Origin: Isoetes taiwanensis
Lineage: Eukaryota; Streptophyta; Lycopodiopsida; Isoetales; Isoetaceae
Reading direction: 5' to 3'
NCBI GenBank assembly: GCA_021234155.1
Contig: JAJEKV010000071.1
Location: forward strand, 2,245,138-2,309,137
Length of the DNA: 64,000 nucleotides
Of the stretch, positions 52,646 to 63,328 are shown piece after piece (the first letter of the stretch is position 1; each line of letters opens with the position of its first letter). A program made the translations under genes and the position numbers. Under the pieces are notes generated by a model that saw only the letters and a list, made by a program, of their open reading frames with translations, ran no database searches and had not been told where the DNA came from.

Positions 52646-52916
52646 CATTTTGGGCTCACATATATGTACGTCTTAGCAACATATGAGCGACGTCTGTAAA
52701 ACATCTATTTGAGACGTCCATGACGTCGCTAATACATTGCACATGCGACGTGACGTCACACATGCGACGTGACGTCGCGCTGCGACGAATCCACAGCGAC
52801 GTCATTTGCGACGAGCGGGAAACGTTATTAAAGCGTGTGCATGCGACGTTTGATGTCCTTGTTACGTCGCTAAGACGTCGCAAACAACGTCGCAAACTGC
52901 CTATTCTGTAGTAGTG

Positions 52917-53249
52917 AGTGCATAGTGTTGTTTCTCATGTGATAAAAAAAAACAAACAATTGAAGGTTAGTCAAAGCACTACATTACCCAATAGATATAT
53001 ACATGTACTTTATCATCCACCTACCTCTCTCAAATCACATCTGCGTAAACAACATTCCCTTGTAAGCAAATAGAAAGCCATCAATTAATTGAATGAGGCG
53101 AACCAAGTTGACAACCTTGTCAGTGCAAAATATTTCTAGAGAATTTGTATGTCTTCCAAATAACAACTCATATGCCAATTGTGGCCGTGTAAAAGACATA
53201 TAGTAGTGTGCTTCTAATGATAAGCTCGATGTAAATCTATTTCATTGTC
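52917..53249. other. No gene seen
   Basis: AT-rich sequence between the CACTA-like right end and the next MITE, without supported features. Confidence 0.5.
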
Positions 53250-53571
53250 GGGTGAAGGCATGCTAGGGTGTACCATATAAAGTTCTTTTTAGGGAGTGTG
53301 AAACTACCCAAAAAAGTACACAACACTGGGTACTGGGAGCTTGCTTTAATGTCTCAATAAACAATAAGTTTGATAGTTTATTCATCCATTTTAGTCTCTA
53401 ATAGTATTGTCATCCTCTACTACTATAGATTGACATGTTATTGACCATCAACTCAAAATTTTTGGATTGATTTTAACGGAAAGAAAAAATAGAAAGTACC
53501 AGTTTTAAAAGTACCCAGTGTAGGTACTTTTGAGGGTTCCAAAAGTGGTACACCGTAGCATGCTTTCACCC
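53250..53571. mobile_element. MITE-like element, ~322 bp
   Basis: The left end GGGTGAAGGCATGCTAGGGT continues to GTACCA. The inverted right end is GGGTGAAAGCATGCTACGGT continuing to GTACCA, giving 24 of 26 matching bases. Inner arms with AAAAAGTAC/ACTGGGTAC are also inverted. TGTC flanks both sides. No coding. Confidence 0.75.
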
Positions 53572-54765
53572 TGTCTTGGTATTGATGCAAGCATCTACAA
53601 TAATAGATCACAATACTAAGTTCTTCCAGTTGTTGTAATATGTATACCTATGCATGGAATAGGCTTCATTACAAAGAAACCAACATTTTTTTGAACATTG
53701 TATATTTAGTAAGCAATACATATTCAATGATATTGGTGAAATTTCCAATTCAATCTCCCATGTTGGAGAAAGAGCTTAGTAGTTTAAAATACTGTTAAGT
53801 TGTAAACTTCTTTTCTAATAAGTGTAAACACTAGGATATGTGGAGATCTGAAGTAAAACTTTAAGCCTAGGAGCATCCTGCATAAAGCAGAAAGGATTTT
53901 GCACAACACTTGTAATTACTGCAAAATAGAATTATATAGGGGCAAGGGATTTAGTGATACATCTATGGAGATCCCATGTTTTTTTATTCTCTTCAACCTA
54001 GCTTCCTTAGTAGATGTTGATCTTACGAATTACATAGCCAGTAAACATCTAAGATCCGTATCATGTTGTCCAAGAGATCAAATGTTGCATCAGAGATATG
54101 ATTGGTTTTTGCAAGATAATATATTCATCAATTACCTACAAATACTGCATGAGCTACCAAGAGTTCTATTACATAAAAAGAACGATATTTTCTGTAGACC
54201 ATAAAAGACATACAGAAAGGTAAACATATCGGCATCAGCTCTATGCTATAAGGGAAAGAGATTCAGTGCTACATCTATAGAGATCCATGCTATGCCATTA
54301 CCAAAATGAAAGCCTACAAAACAACAATGAACGCATACAACAAACAATCACCTAACTCAAAAATGTGCAAGCTAGAATTGTAAGCAATTGGAGACTACTG
54401 GATAATATAGTCCCAAAAGCATAGACTCATGGAACAAAGTTTACCTGTATAAGATACATGAGAAGAATTGAAATCATCAAAACCCTCTGAACATGTAGAT
54501 GTTTAACGTCACTCTTTCGATGTGAGTCGGACATGAGTCAACTATAACAACACAAAATAAATGCCTAAGATTTTAGTTTCCAAGGAATGTGTGATGGGAT
54601 ACCAAGGCAACCATACCCTAAGAGATAAAGACTCACCTTAAAAAGTCCATCCCAGCCAATTGCATGGCAAAGCCATTATGATCCTACACCATTGCACTCT
54701 TTGTAACAATACAAACTCACAATCTTCAAATTGGGTGTCTGATTTCCATCTCTTAAATGATGCTG
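53572..54765. other. No gene seen
   Basis: AT-rich sequence with one motif-less 101-codon frame (53,899-54,204, plus). TTTAGTGATACATCTATGGAGATCC near 53,950 recurs diverged near 54,262, a short local duplication. Confidence 0.4.
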
Positions 54766-54851
54766 TCAAAAGCAAATTGTGTTAATGAATTTACATATAA
54801 AAGCATATGTATTGGTCCTTAGAGACGAATATACAGATACATGAGTTACCT

Positions 54852-55017
54852 TTAATCTCACCTCTCTAAAACAAGGTGGCTCACGAAAAGCCTCATGCAA
54901 TATAGCACATTCTACGGCCTTCTCAAACACGATGGGCACATATATGCACTTTGCCATGGAGAAGCAACAATTTGGATGTGGCCAGAATAGAAAAAATCGC
55001 GGTAAAATTTGCTCCAA
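54852..55017 (-). other. Exon-like frame, unrecognised
   Basis: The minus-strand frame contains MAKCIYVPIVFEKAVECAIL and REPPCFREVRLK, followed directly by GTAACTCATG, a fair donor site. It is 0.8 kb downstream on the same strand of the dehydrogenase-like exon but does not resemble that family. It may be an exon of a decayed transcript or chance. Confidence 0.25.
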
Positions 55018-55533
55018 AAGTGTAACTTTCCAACATTAGAATATTGATATGTTCCTGTAAAAACAAAAAGCAAACATGTTAGTTGGGGTTTACCACAAAT
55101 CCGAAAGAAGCATGAATGAAAGAAACGTAAATCTATAGAAATATTTATAGCACAGAATTCGATTCAAAATGTTACCCGCAAATATCCTGCACACCCAAAA
55201 TCCATGTATGTCTAAAAGAAGCAAGAATTGTGGAACACAACTAAGAAAGAAAACAACAAAAAATGAGGGTCACATTTGCAAATAGCATTTTAAAGCTGAA
55301 AAAGAACTTAAGGAAATCAGACCTGGATAAAAGTTTGAAGCTGCTTTGGATTGGGTGCCGTTGAGATCAGATTGAAGAAGCTGCTGAAGATTTTAGAGGT
55401 TAACTGGATATGAATATCTGCAAATAATATCTACTCTTCCCCATGCATATTCTAAATAAGTAGCATACCTGCATGCCTTCCTATATTGCCTTGAACATGA
55501 GAAAACCTGTGTCAAACAGTAAGGACAAAAAAC

Positions 55534-55581
55534 TACACATGCTCTTCTCATAAAAAACTACACATGCTCTTCTCATACTGC
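55534..55581 (+). repeat. 24-bp tandem duplication
   Basis: AAACTACACATGCTCTTCTC is present twice in direct succession, ending at about 55,577. Confidence 0.8.
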
Positions 55582-55582
55582 G

Positions 55583-55819
55583 ATGGTTCTTTTAGATCCA
55601 GCCATAGCCGTTCCAGAATCCTCTGTTGGTTTTACGGCTTCCTTTCTTATCTCTAAAGAGCTTGTCGGTAGCACAACATCTAGAACCAGAACTGTGAAAA
55701 CAACATCGGATGGCATTACCAAGAAACAAACTGAGACCTACGAATTAAAGATGGATTCGAATGTCCTCCTCTGCTTTATTTCGCATGTTGTTCTTAGAGT
55801 TTCCACACAAAGAAAGTAA
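55583..55819 (+). CDS. Unrecognised 78-codon frame
   Basis: The frame starts with ATG and reads MVLLDPAIAVPESSVGFTAS, then TTSRTRTVKTTSDGITKKQT. It is Ser/Thr/Lys-rich and has no recognised motif. It overlaps intron sequence of the minus-strand dehydrogenase-like fragment, so it is probably chance. Confidence 0.15.
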   Translation: MVLLDPAIAVPESSVGFTASFLISKELVGSTTSRTRTVKTTSDGITKKQTETYELKMDSNVLLCFISHVVLRVSTQRK

Positions 55820-55830
55820 ATGCAATTTAC

Positions 55831-55962
55831 CTTGAACTTGTCTAAGGGCTTATAGTCCCGCTTCTTGGCCCAAGGCCTGGGTTCCATTTCATGCTTCACA
55901 CCAGGTTGTTGCTCTTGCTTTTGAAGAGGAAATTGTTTGCCTTCTCCTGATATTTTCACTCT
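55831..55962 (-). pseudogene. N-terminal exon of a glucose/ribitol-dehydrogenase-like SDR
   Basis: Between an acceptor-like CCTTTCACAG and a donor CAAGGTAAATTG, the minus strand encodes KQFPLQKQEQQPGVKHEMEP followed by RPWAKKRDYKPLDKFK. Plant NADP-dependent short-chain dehydrogenases annotated as glucose and ribitol dehydrogenase homologues carry this sort of leader (QPGKEHxMxPxP, then xDYKPSxKL) just before the Rossmann glycine motif. The next exon, which should bring the TGGDSGIG cofactor motif, was not found to the left, so this is an isolated exon or broken gene. Recognition rests on the leader pattern only. Confidence 0.5.
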
Positions 55963-56570
55963 GTGAAAGGATAAGTACTCTTGTTAATACTATACATTAG
56001 ATACAATCTACGTTCAGTGCCAAATAGAAATGTTGCGTACCTGCTGTTTCCTCAACTAAAAGCTGAGATTCACAAAAGAAACTGATACTCAGAGGGAGAT
56101 GCAACATCAGAGTCATCTGCCATAATCGGGATGCAACGAAAAACATCTAGGCACCATTGCTACTGCGGAATAACCAATAACTCAGTTGTTGCATCCCAAT
56201 ATTCCTGCCAGAAGGTCTCTAGAATCAAAGGTTTGGCTGCAAAAAGCTTTAGAAGATAGGGAGTTCCGGATTGAAGCTTTTTTGTTCGACCTCGGCATTG
56301 CTCAGTAAACTGAGGAAGGAAAAAACAGATGGATCAATATGAATGGCTCCATATTGTTGCTCTTGCTACTGCCATTTACTAAGAAAGAGATAGAACGTTA
56401 GAATAATAAAACGTTCGAGGGAGGGTGAAGTGTCGGAAAACCAAGACATCGCCCGATTGCTGTGCTCTGCTTTGGCGAACTCTGGCCGCCATGCTGCATT
56501 AACCCACGAGCACCGTCCACACCCATGCAAGAGAGAGAAACTTGCTGCTGAAAAAATGAAGAGAAACAAC
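55963..56570. other. No gene seen
   Basis: Possible upstream sequence of the dehydrogenase-like fragment. Short frames on both strands lack motifs. Confidence 0.35.
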
Positions 56571-56577
56571 AAAAAGG

Positions 56578-56858
56578 CTAGTTTGAATAATCCGGCCCCC
56601 CTCTTTTTGTAGTATCCTACCAGGCAGTAAATTGATTGAAGCAGATGGCCCTCCTTTTGAATCCGCCCCCGCCCTGCCCGATTCGATCAAATAAAAAATA
56701 CCAAAAATAAATCTTTCCATAGCAAATTATTAACACCATATGCGCCGAGAGGGGGGGATAGGATCAAGGGGGGATTAGTTCAATGTAGGGGGCCGGATCG
56801 TAAAGTAGCTGCACAGGCCGGATACTACAGTAGAGGGGGGCCGGATTATTCAACTGTC
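56578..56858. mobile_element. MITE-like element, ~280 bp
   Basis: The left arm TTTGAATAATCCGGCCCCCC, continuing CTCTTTTTGTAGTATCC, is opposed by an inverted right arm: GTTGAATAATCCGGCCCCCC, continuing CTCTACTGTAGTATCC. About 35 bp match with few differences. The element is non-coding. Confidence 0.75.
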
Positions 56859-57152
56859 CCCAACAAAAATATCTCGGAAGAATAAGTTTGGTCGGAAACC
56901 CGTTTTCAGATGCCAACCAGAAAAAGGCACACCGACAAGAAAGAGAAAGTGCAGAAATATTTTAAGTAAGTGCTAGGGAACCGCCTAGTTGGAGGGGTTT
57001 CTGGCAGGAAACCGGCAGTGGCGCCGTCGCGAACGGCGCCAACCCCAAAACCAGGCGGCTCCCTCACGTAAGCCACCGGCAGTCAAAAATTCTGGCAATA
57101 AAAAAAAAAAAAATAATTTTTTCTTTATTTTAACTCCTTTCCGACCTCAGCT

Positions 57153-57290
57153 ATGGCGAGCTTCCAAATTTCAGCGTCGGCGATCTTTGGCGTCGTCGAG
57201 GCGCTCCCTTCTAAGCCATGTTTTCTGAGCTCCTGGAGGTCGGAGCCCCAGTTTGAGCGAGCTTTTGTTAGATTTGGGAGAGTTTGAAGC
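57153..57290 (+). CDS. Transit-peptide-like first exon candidate
   Basis: An ATG at 57,153 after a pyrimidine-rich leader opens MASFQISASAIFGVVEALPS, followed by KPCFLSSWRSEPQFERAFVRF. This is a Ser/Ala/Phe-rich, acid-poor start as in chloroplast transit peptides. The frame ends in a stop 44 codons in unless spliced. A possible continuation follows the acceptor TTTTTTGTAG at 57,379, with VYGGVSAKMMQFCEI. No family is recognised, and the link between the two pieces is inference. Confidence 0.3.
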
Positions 57291-57459
57291 TCATGTGATA
57301 AATTTTATGTTTTCTTCTATTTTGCGTCTGTTCTCAAAGTTTCAAGAAACTGCTTCTAATATCTTTGATTTTTTGTAGGTTTACGGTGGTGTGTCTGCAA
57401 AAATGATGCAATTTTGCGAAATCTTGTTCTGTATACCCATTTTTTGCCAAGAATCTCAT

Positions 57460-58850
57460 GGATCTTTAACTTGAAGCGAGATGACAGTAGATTCTATCTT
57501 TGACAGATTCGCAATAGATAGGTCAATCTTTCCTTTGCATTTCTGCCTTTCCTGCTTATGAGGCCATACACGCTGCGGAAGATGAACGGAGCTCAAAATG
57601 GAAGATGATGCAGACGTGGGTCTGCTCAATTATTGGGGCAATATATTCTGTACATGCTCTGCTTTGTGTGGATGCCCAAAGGAAGCAAATGATCTTACAA
57701 AAGACCACAGTCGCCAGCCATGTATTCTGATCATTGATCTTGATCTTTGATTTGAAATAGTGAAATATCTGTAACACTGAAATTTAATATAGATTCAGCA
57801 AGTGTATTTTAATGCTGTTGTGAACTTGTGGTGACGTTGGAAGCAACGCTGCCCAGAAACCCCAGGGCAAAAATTACCCATTTTAAACAAATAGCCCAAA
57901 ATCGAGGAATTTTTTACTGCCGTTGCCTTACTTAGATATCAACCTTTAACGAGCCCTATTCAAATTCATTGTTTGAGCATAAGGATGTCTTGCGTAACAC
58001 AAACAAAAAATACATTTTCAAATGTTACTAGTAAAGGACAACATTGCCGCCTATGAATAGTTGTGTGTTAACAAGAATCATGCACACATGCATTGGAGTT
58101 GTTCAATTCCAAGTTAGTGTTCAAAATGGTTGGAGTTGTCTGTGAATATTGGTAGTATGAGGTTGCCTAGACACTAAGACGTTGGCAGAGCATATCACTT
58201 TTATGAAAACAAGACGATAATAGTGGTTCCATTTGTATTTATAGAATTTCACCACAAAACTTCCACTTTAAATGCAATTACTATATAGTTCTAATAAGTG
58301 CATATACTTATTAGTCAATACATGGAAAATAATATGTGCAATGTATAACTTCTAAGGGCATGATTCCAAAGTTATCTTAACATATATAATTCTTAGGGGG
58401 AAGATGCATTTGGCATATTCGGTTGATTCCCGCCACGTATTTCCGGAGGGAAAAAATAGAGAAACAAAAAAAAGGCCAGAGAAAATGAAATCGAAGAAAA
58501 AAAAAACCTGGACTGAGATCGTCGCCATCGCCATAGCCATCGCCTGCAATAGCAACAGGAATCGTCTGGGCGCATCTTCCTTCATCAAAATGGGATGGCC
58601 CTTCGTCAAAGCGGCATGGCAAATCTGTGGGAAAAGTTCGGCTGAAACTTGGCCGCTGTGGGGTTTGTTGGGCTGCGTGGAAATACTGCCCAGATGCTTC
58701 CATCGATGAGTATACTGATCTTCCATTTGGCAAGGGCATACTAATTTGGCAAGGGCCTGTGATTTTTACTGGGCTTGGAGAAATTTGGCAAGGGCGATTG
58801 GCGGAGTATTTCCAGGAATTTTGTGGTTTCTTGAACACCAACACAAGTAG
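57460..58850. other. No gene seen
   Basis: Mostly AT-rich. Frames at 58,352-58,900 on both strands have no motif and do not continue through splice sites. GGCAAGGGC is repeated at 58,729, 58,748 and 58,787. Confidence 0.35.
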
Positions 58851-58882
58851 CCAGGCATGCACAGAAATATTTTATTCGGCTA

Positions 58883-59077
58883 AACTCCATCAACAAGGAT
58901 AAGAGACGGACTAGCATCCATGACATAACTAGTGTTAACAACATTGGGGAGGCCAGGCAACAGAGTCACCCATCCACCTATGAGTTCTCCAGGTGTGGGT
59001 ATGTACATGAACCCGATGATGCAGCCCATTGCACCAACAGTGACTTCTTCAGGGCCCATTCCTTCGGCTATTCGCAA
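58883..59077 (-). other. Exon-like frame, unrecognised
   Basis: The minus-strand frame reads [20 protein letters not shown], then [20 protein letters not shown] and [20 protein letters not shown] before a stop. Composition and Pro/Gly placement look like real protein, but I recognise no family. It lies opposite to the plus-strand exon candidates that follow. Confidence 0.3.
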
Positions 59078-59359
59078 TTCCCAGTTTGTACATTTTGCAA
59101 GAGCAGATTAGGAACTGAAATTTTTGAATCTTTATATGGTGTACATGAGCCATCTGTGGTGAGAAATATGCTCTTGAGATTTCGAAGATGAGACACTTTT
59201 CTGGGAGTCCGTAGGAAAATCCAGGTTAGATTCGAAATTACCTCTTCAGTTCCTTTTTGTAGAGGTAAGAGATACCCTCTTCTTTTGCTTGACGCCTGCA
59301 AAAGAAGGCGCTGCAACAAATGATTTTTTTCTGCTGATACGTCTGCCATTTCTGCCAGA

Positions 59360-60240
59360 CACTTTACAATGGGTTCTGGGACCCCATTGTCTCCCTTCAA
59401 CACTCAGGTCCGGAGTAACTGGCATTTTCGTGGATAAGGTAGTTCTTCATTATGTGAAGATATTTTCATTTGTTGGTTCTTAGTTGCAGACTGCAGAAGG
59501 AAGAATTCTGATGTCCAGGATCGCTTGGCTATAAGACATGTATGCTTCCTCTTTTGCTTTACATGCAATTCTTCTTTGTGAATATGCTCTTCCCTTTTTT
59601 GCTAATTTTGTGTGGTTACTGTGCAAAAATGCAGACACATTCAGTGTTTACCATTGAACATTTGGCACTGGCGTTGGACGATCTTTACCAATCCAGTGAG
59701 GTTTTTTCCCACTAAGCATGTTCCCTATTATATGATCTATTATATGATGAGCATGCATATCACCTGTCATTTTTCCAAAAAAAATTTACTCTTGGGATTT
59801 TTCTCAAACCAAGCAAAATTGTCGAAATATAAGGGTGTTGTGCTGGAGAATAACAGATAGGTTAGATATGCAACGAAGATGAATCACATAGAAAGTTCTT
59901 GCATTTCCTTCTACATTTCTGTTTTGACAGTCTATGGAGTGCAAGAAATGGCTTGAAACTCTCTGCCCTCAAAGTGATGTATGCTGATATTGTTTGCCCT
60001 TTACGTTTTGAATATGGTTTGCACACTATGTTCATGCATTTTGCTTGGACCATGCGTAGTTTCTCTAGTTGCTAATTATGATGCGGCTTGCTTCTTAGTT
60101 TGAATTCGATCTTGCTTCTTATAGTTTGTTCTTGGGCTTCCGGTACCTTTTGTTTTGCTACCCTAGGTCGGTATGGCAGAGATGAAGGCGGTGGCTCGGC
60201 CTTTGTGAAAGGGGCTAAGATGTTCCTCTACCAATTGTAG
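59360..60240 (+). pseudogene. Exon-like pieces of an unrecognised plant gene
   Basis: Several segments flanked by plausible AG and GT signals read as protein. After TTAGTTGCAG at about 59,490: CRRKNSDVQDRLAIRH, then GTATGC. After AAAAATGCAG at 59,635: THSVFTIEHLALALDDLYQS, then GTGAGG. After TTTTGACAG at about 59,930: SMECKKWLETLCPQSD, then GTATGC. After GCTACCCTAG at about 60,168: GRYGRDEGGGSAFVKGAKMF, ending with a stop at about 60,240. Such a run of exon-sized frames with splice signals is unlikely by chance and suggests the 3' end of a host gene or a recent pseudogene. I do not recognise the product, and phases between segments were not all consistent. Confidence 0.4.
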
Positions 60241-61849
60241 AGACAACTTGATAAGTCTGCATTGTTTTAAAATTTTATATCTTTTCCTGCTTCAAATGTA
60301 GGGTTTATGCTTATGTCTTGGTAATGCGGATCATCTGATATTATATAATCAGCTTTGTTAAATGGCGAAGGGATCATTGCAGGTTCTGGCATGATATTGC
60401 GTCTTTCGCTACACCAAGAACAACATTCTGTTTTTCAAAACATTCTCTGTTACATCTAGGTCTTGGAATTTTCCATGTTTATCTGTTTCAAAGAGACATT
60501 TCACTTCTAGTGAAGCAATTTGAGAAAAAAAAATTGCTTTGGATTTTGGAGGACTTCAAATTATATACCGGAAGGCGGTCTGTAGCTCTAGCCTGAAAAA
60601 CAGTGGCATGCATGAAGACTTCTATTATCCTTTGGAATCGTGGATCTTAGTTATCCCTTGGTGAATTTTCCGTATACAGATGTTGTCTAATGGCAGGCCT
60701 CTGCCCTTCAATGACAGTTTCAGGTGTCCACACGAGCTATAGCTATTGCCTAGTTCTTTTGTTTAAAGTCTTGCTTGTGAAGTTTTCTGACATTTCTAAT
60801 TTCTTTCAGTCTTTTTGGAATTAGTGCCTTGCAAAGCAGGTAAGATAGACAGATAGATATTGTTTTAGAGAAGCATGGAATGAAGATGCAAGATGACACA
60901 AGTAGACACCTAAATAAATGTTCAAGAATGAAGGCAAAAATGTGTGTGCATTCAACTTTTGATGCTTGCAGATTGGAGTTTATTATACCATCTTATATAC
61001 CCAAGTCAGATATGCTTCTCGTCAAAAACAATACAAATGTTAATCTCATCCCTTACTAGACATCAACTTTTTGGTGGCAATACACATTTATAAGGATCTA
61101 ATGTAAATGATTGTTAGGTTCTATAGGAATTTACTCGAGTTTTTACATCAGAACGACCTGTAGATTTCCATAATGGCATTGAAATATCTCAGACGTTGAA
61201 ATTGTCAATATGTATCTCAATGTCATATTAAAACTTGTGCAAGGCATTGTGATTGCACACAAGTCGTTCATAGGCATTGGCATAAGCATTCCTTGGGGTA
61301 TGAAGACTTGACAAGCAATGCCAACAACAAGCCATCATCGTGATCCGGGTTATCGAGTTTTTTTACCTTGAAGAAACTTTGGGTGGTGCAAAAAAAGTCA
61401 CTCCTATTTATGGGTTGAGCAGTGGACTTAGATGCTTCATTCCTAAGGAATACCCCCTCCTGTTTTACAGCAACTCTTTGTGGTAGGCAGAAGTCATAGC
61501 AGGCATGACTTTCCCTTCAAAAACAAGACGTTGGGTTAAAGTCAACAATAGATTAATTGATATCCACAAAATTGTACCCTATGATTGTCAGACCATTGGG
61601 TGAAATTAACAATAGAGTCAATTGATATCCACAAAATTGCCTCCCTTGAGACAAAGCATATAGCCCCGCCGAATTAAATTGGTACCAAAATTTTAGCCAT
61701 TGCACCATTAGATATGCTAAAATATGCCTCAAGATGCTCAAGGCACCCTCTACCTAACGAATTGCACTTTAATAGGGGCAACCCAAAAACATTCCTTAAG
61801 ATGCTCAAAACCACCCCCTTAAGAGGGGCAATCCAAAAACCTCCCCTCC
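60241..61849. other. No gene seen
   Basis: AT-rich sequence without supported coding. AATTGATATCCACAAAATTG occurs twice (about 61,556 and 61,620), a local duplication. This side may be the continuation of the left arm of the large inverted-repeat element. Confidence 0.35.
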
Positions 61850-62222
61850 CTTAAAAGAAGTTCGATGTTTAGATGATCTAGGACCATTTGGGTACAACCT
61901 AGTAATTAAGGCTTTGCTAAATTCTAGGCCTGGAAATGAGAACCCAATAATGGGCAGTATTGAGGCTAGGTGCAGCTTCCTCCAGAAAAAAAATAGAGGC
62001 AAAATTGGAGTAGTCATAAGTTAATTGCATTTTGGCGGGTAAGTTCTCTCTTCAAGTATTAACTTTATTGGGCAGTCTCTGAATGAATTGGTGCTTCGTA
62101 AGAAATTCTTTAGGGCTCTTTGAGCAAGAAATCTATTCAACTTAGCACAAAACTTCTTTTGCAGCGGGTTGGAGAAGAGAAATGTTCGCGGCGGCCGCAA
62201 GGCCGCCGCGATAAATTTCTTG
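61850..62222 (+). repeat. Left arm of large inverted repeat
   Basis: From CTTAAAAGAAGTTCGATG to the GC hairpin, this arm matches the reverse complement of 63,329-64,000 with mostly small differences. Shared blocks include AATTAAGGCTTTGCTAAATT, TTGCATTTTGGCGGGTAAG and CTATTCAACTTAGCACAAAA. The match reaches the window edge on the right, so the full arms are longer. Confidence 0.85.
62177..62222. repeat. GC hairpin at inner edge of left arm
   Basis: CGCGGCGGCC and GGCCGCCGCG form a perfect 10-bp stem with a GCAA loop. It is enclosed by AGAAAT opposite ATTTCT. It is the inner border of the inverted repeat. Confidence 0.85.
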
Positions 62223-63328
62223 TAGTTCTTAATAGATGTACTAATGTTTGGAATCTACTTAAACTACATGGGCACATAGTATACCCTAATAGTAATCTTA
62301 AAAATAAACGCAATATCTTGCCTGGAAACATGACACCCCAATAGTGTCCTTGAATTACAAAATCACTTATGGTATAATGGGGTCTAGCATTAGAAAGTCT
62401 TGTAATAGAAACGATGCTTAAATAAACCCAGCACGTCTTTAGGAATAATGCTTGTGCATAATCAAATGATGAGACGCTTTAAAAAATGCCAGACAATGAT
62501 CTGACAACTATGCAGCTCCCGACCAATTGGAGCACTAGAGAAGACGTATTAGATGGAGAACCAAGGCTTAAAGGAGGTGATAAAGGGCTAGTTGGCAAAG
62601 TATGGGTAGGAGAGTAATACTTGGAAAATGCACAAGATTTTGGGGCAAAACAGAAGGAATCAAAGAATAGAATAGAATAGTTAGGAACCAAGCAAGTTTT
62701 CAATAAATTTAAAATCCCCACTAAGAAGAACTTGCATGATTGAGGATTGGAGAGAGACGGTACCCGTTTTTGGTGGTAGAATAGCCAACAAAGCGAGAAG
62801 CGTGAATGCGAGGAGAAAACAGCTTTTGGGATGTGAATCAAAAGCATGGCTAGACAAACAAAAGTTTTGAGATGAACAAGATCAAGCCTTGTGAGAGTGC
62901 CAAAGCTCGTGAGGAGTTTTATTTGAAGAGGATGTTTTTGGCACAAGATGGTGTGAAGATATGTAGCAATTTGAATGTGGTAGCAACTCAAAATTGAATA
63001 GGTAAGTTTGCTGGAATCAAGTGACAACTTGCTCGATCCTTAAGAGTGCGGTTCATCCGCTTTGCATGACCAGCATTTTGCGACATGAGCAGCTTTGCTT
63101 CGGATTACGAGCAACAGTTGTGCAATATTCAATGTGATGAGAACTGCAGAAAAGATCAAAAGCTTTAGGAGTATACTCTCCATTGACAGTCATAAGTTGT
63201 TGGGTTTGTTTCCCAAGTCAAGTTTGAGTAAGCTAGACAAACTGCTCAAAAATAGAGAGAACTTCATTTTTTGCGCTTGCGGAAATAAATTGCTATATGC
63301 CGAAAATGGACATCAATCTATTATATTA
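62223..63328. other. Unique core between the inverted arms
   Basis: This 1.1-kb core has no transposase. Frames on both strands (62,479-63,027 minus; 63,095-63,409 plus) lack motifs. A short GAATAGAATAGAATAG run at 62,663-62,680 may be another LINE 3'-tail stub on the minus strand. Confidence 0.45.

Larger units (their letters stand above)
48190..52916. mobile_element. CACTA-like element shell containing LINE and SINE
   Basis: The right end is TTCTGTAGTAGTG, the complement of CACTACTACAGAA, preceded by many GACGT/GCGACGTC repeats (52,668-52,900). The left side has the same GACGTCGCA-type repeats at 48,216-48,560 in inverted arrangement, preceded by ATAGGATGGGTTGTTTGCGACG, but a clean CACTA start is lost. 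Subterminal repeat arrays and CACTA ends fit the EnSpm superfamily. No transposase is seen, so this is a non-autonomous copy later split by a LINE. Three-base target duplications could not be tested because the left end is degraded. Confidence 0.6.

Noticed and set aside
48190-52916. CACTA transposase within the shell
   Set aside because: All coding inside belongs to the LINE. No CACTA transposase motifs were seen.
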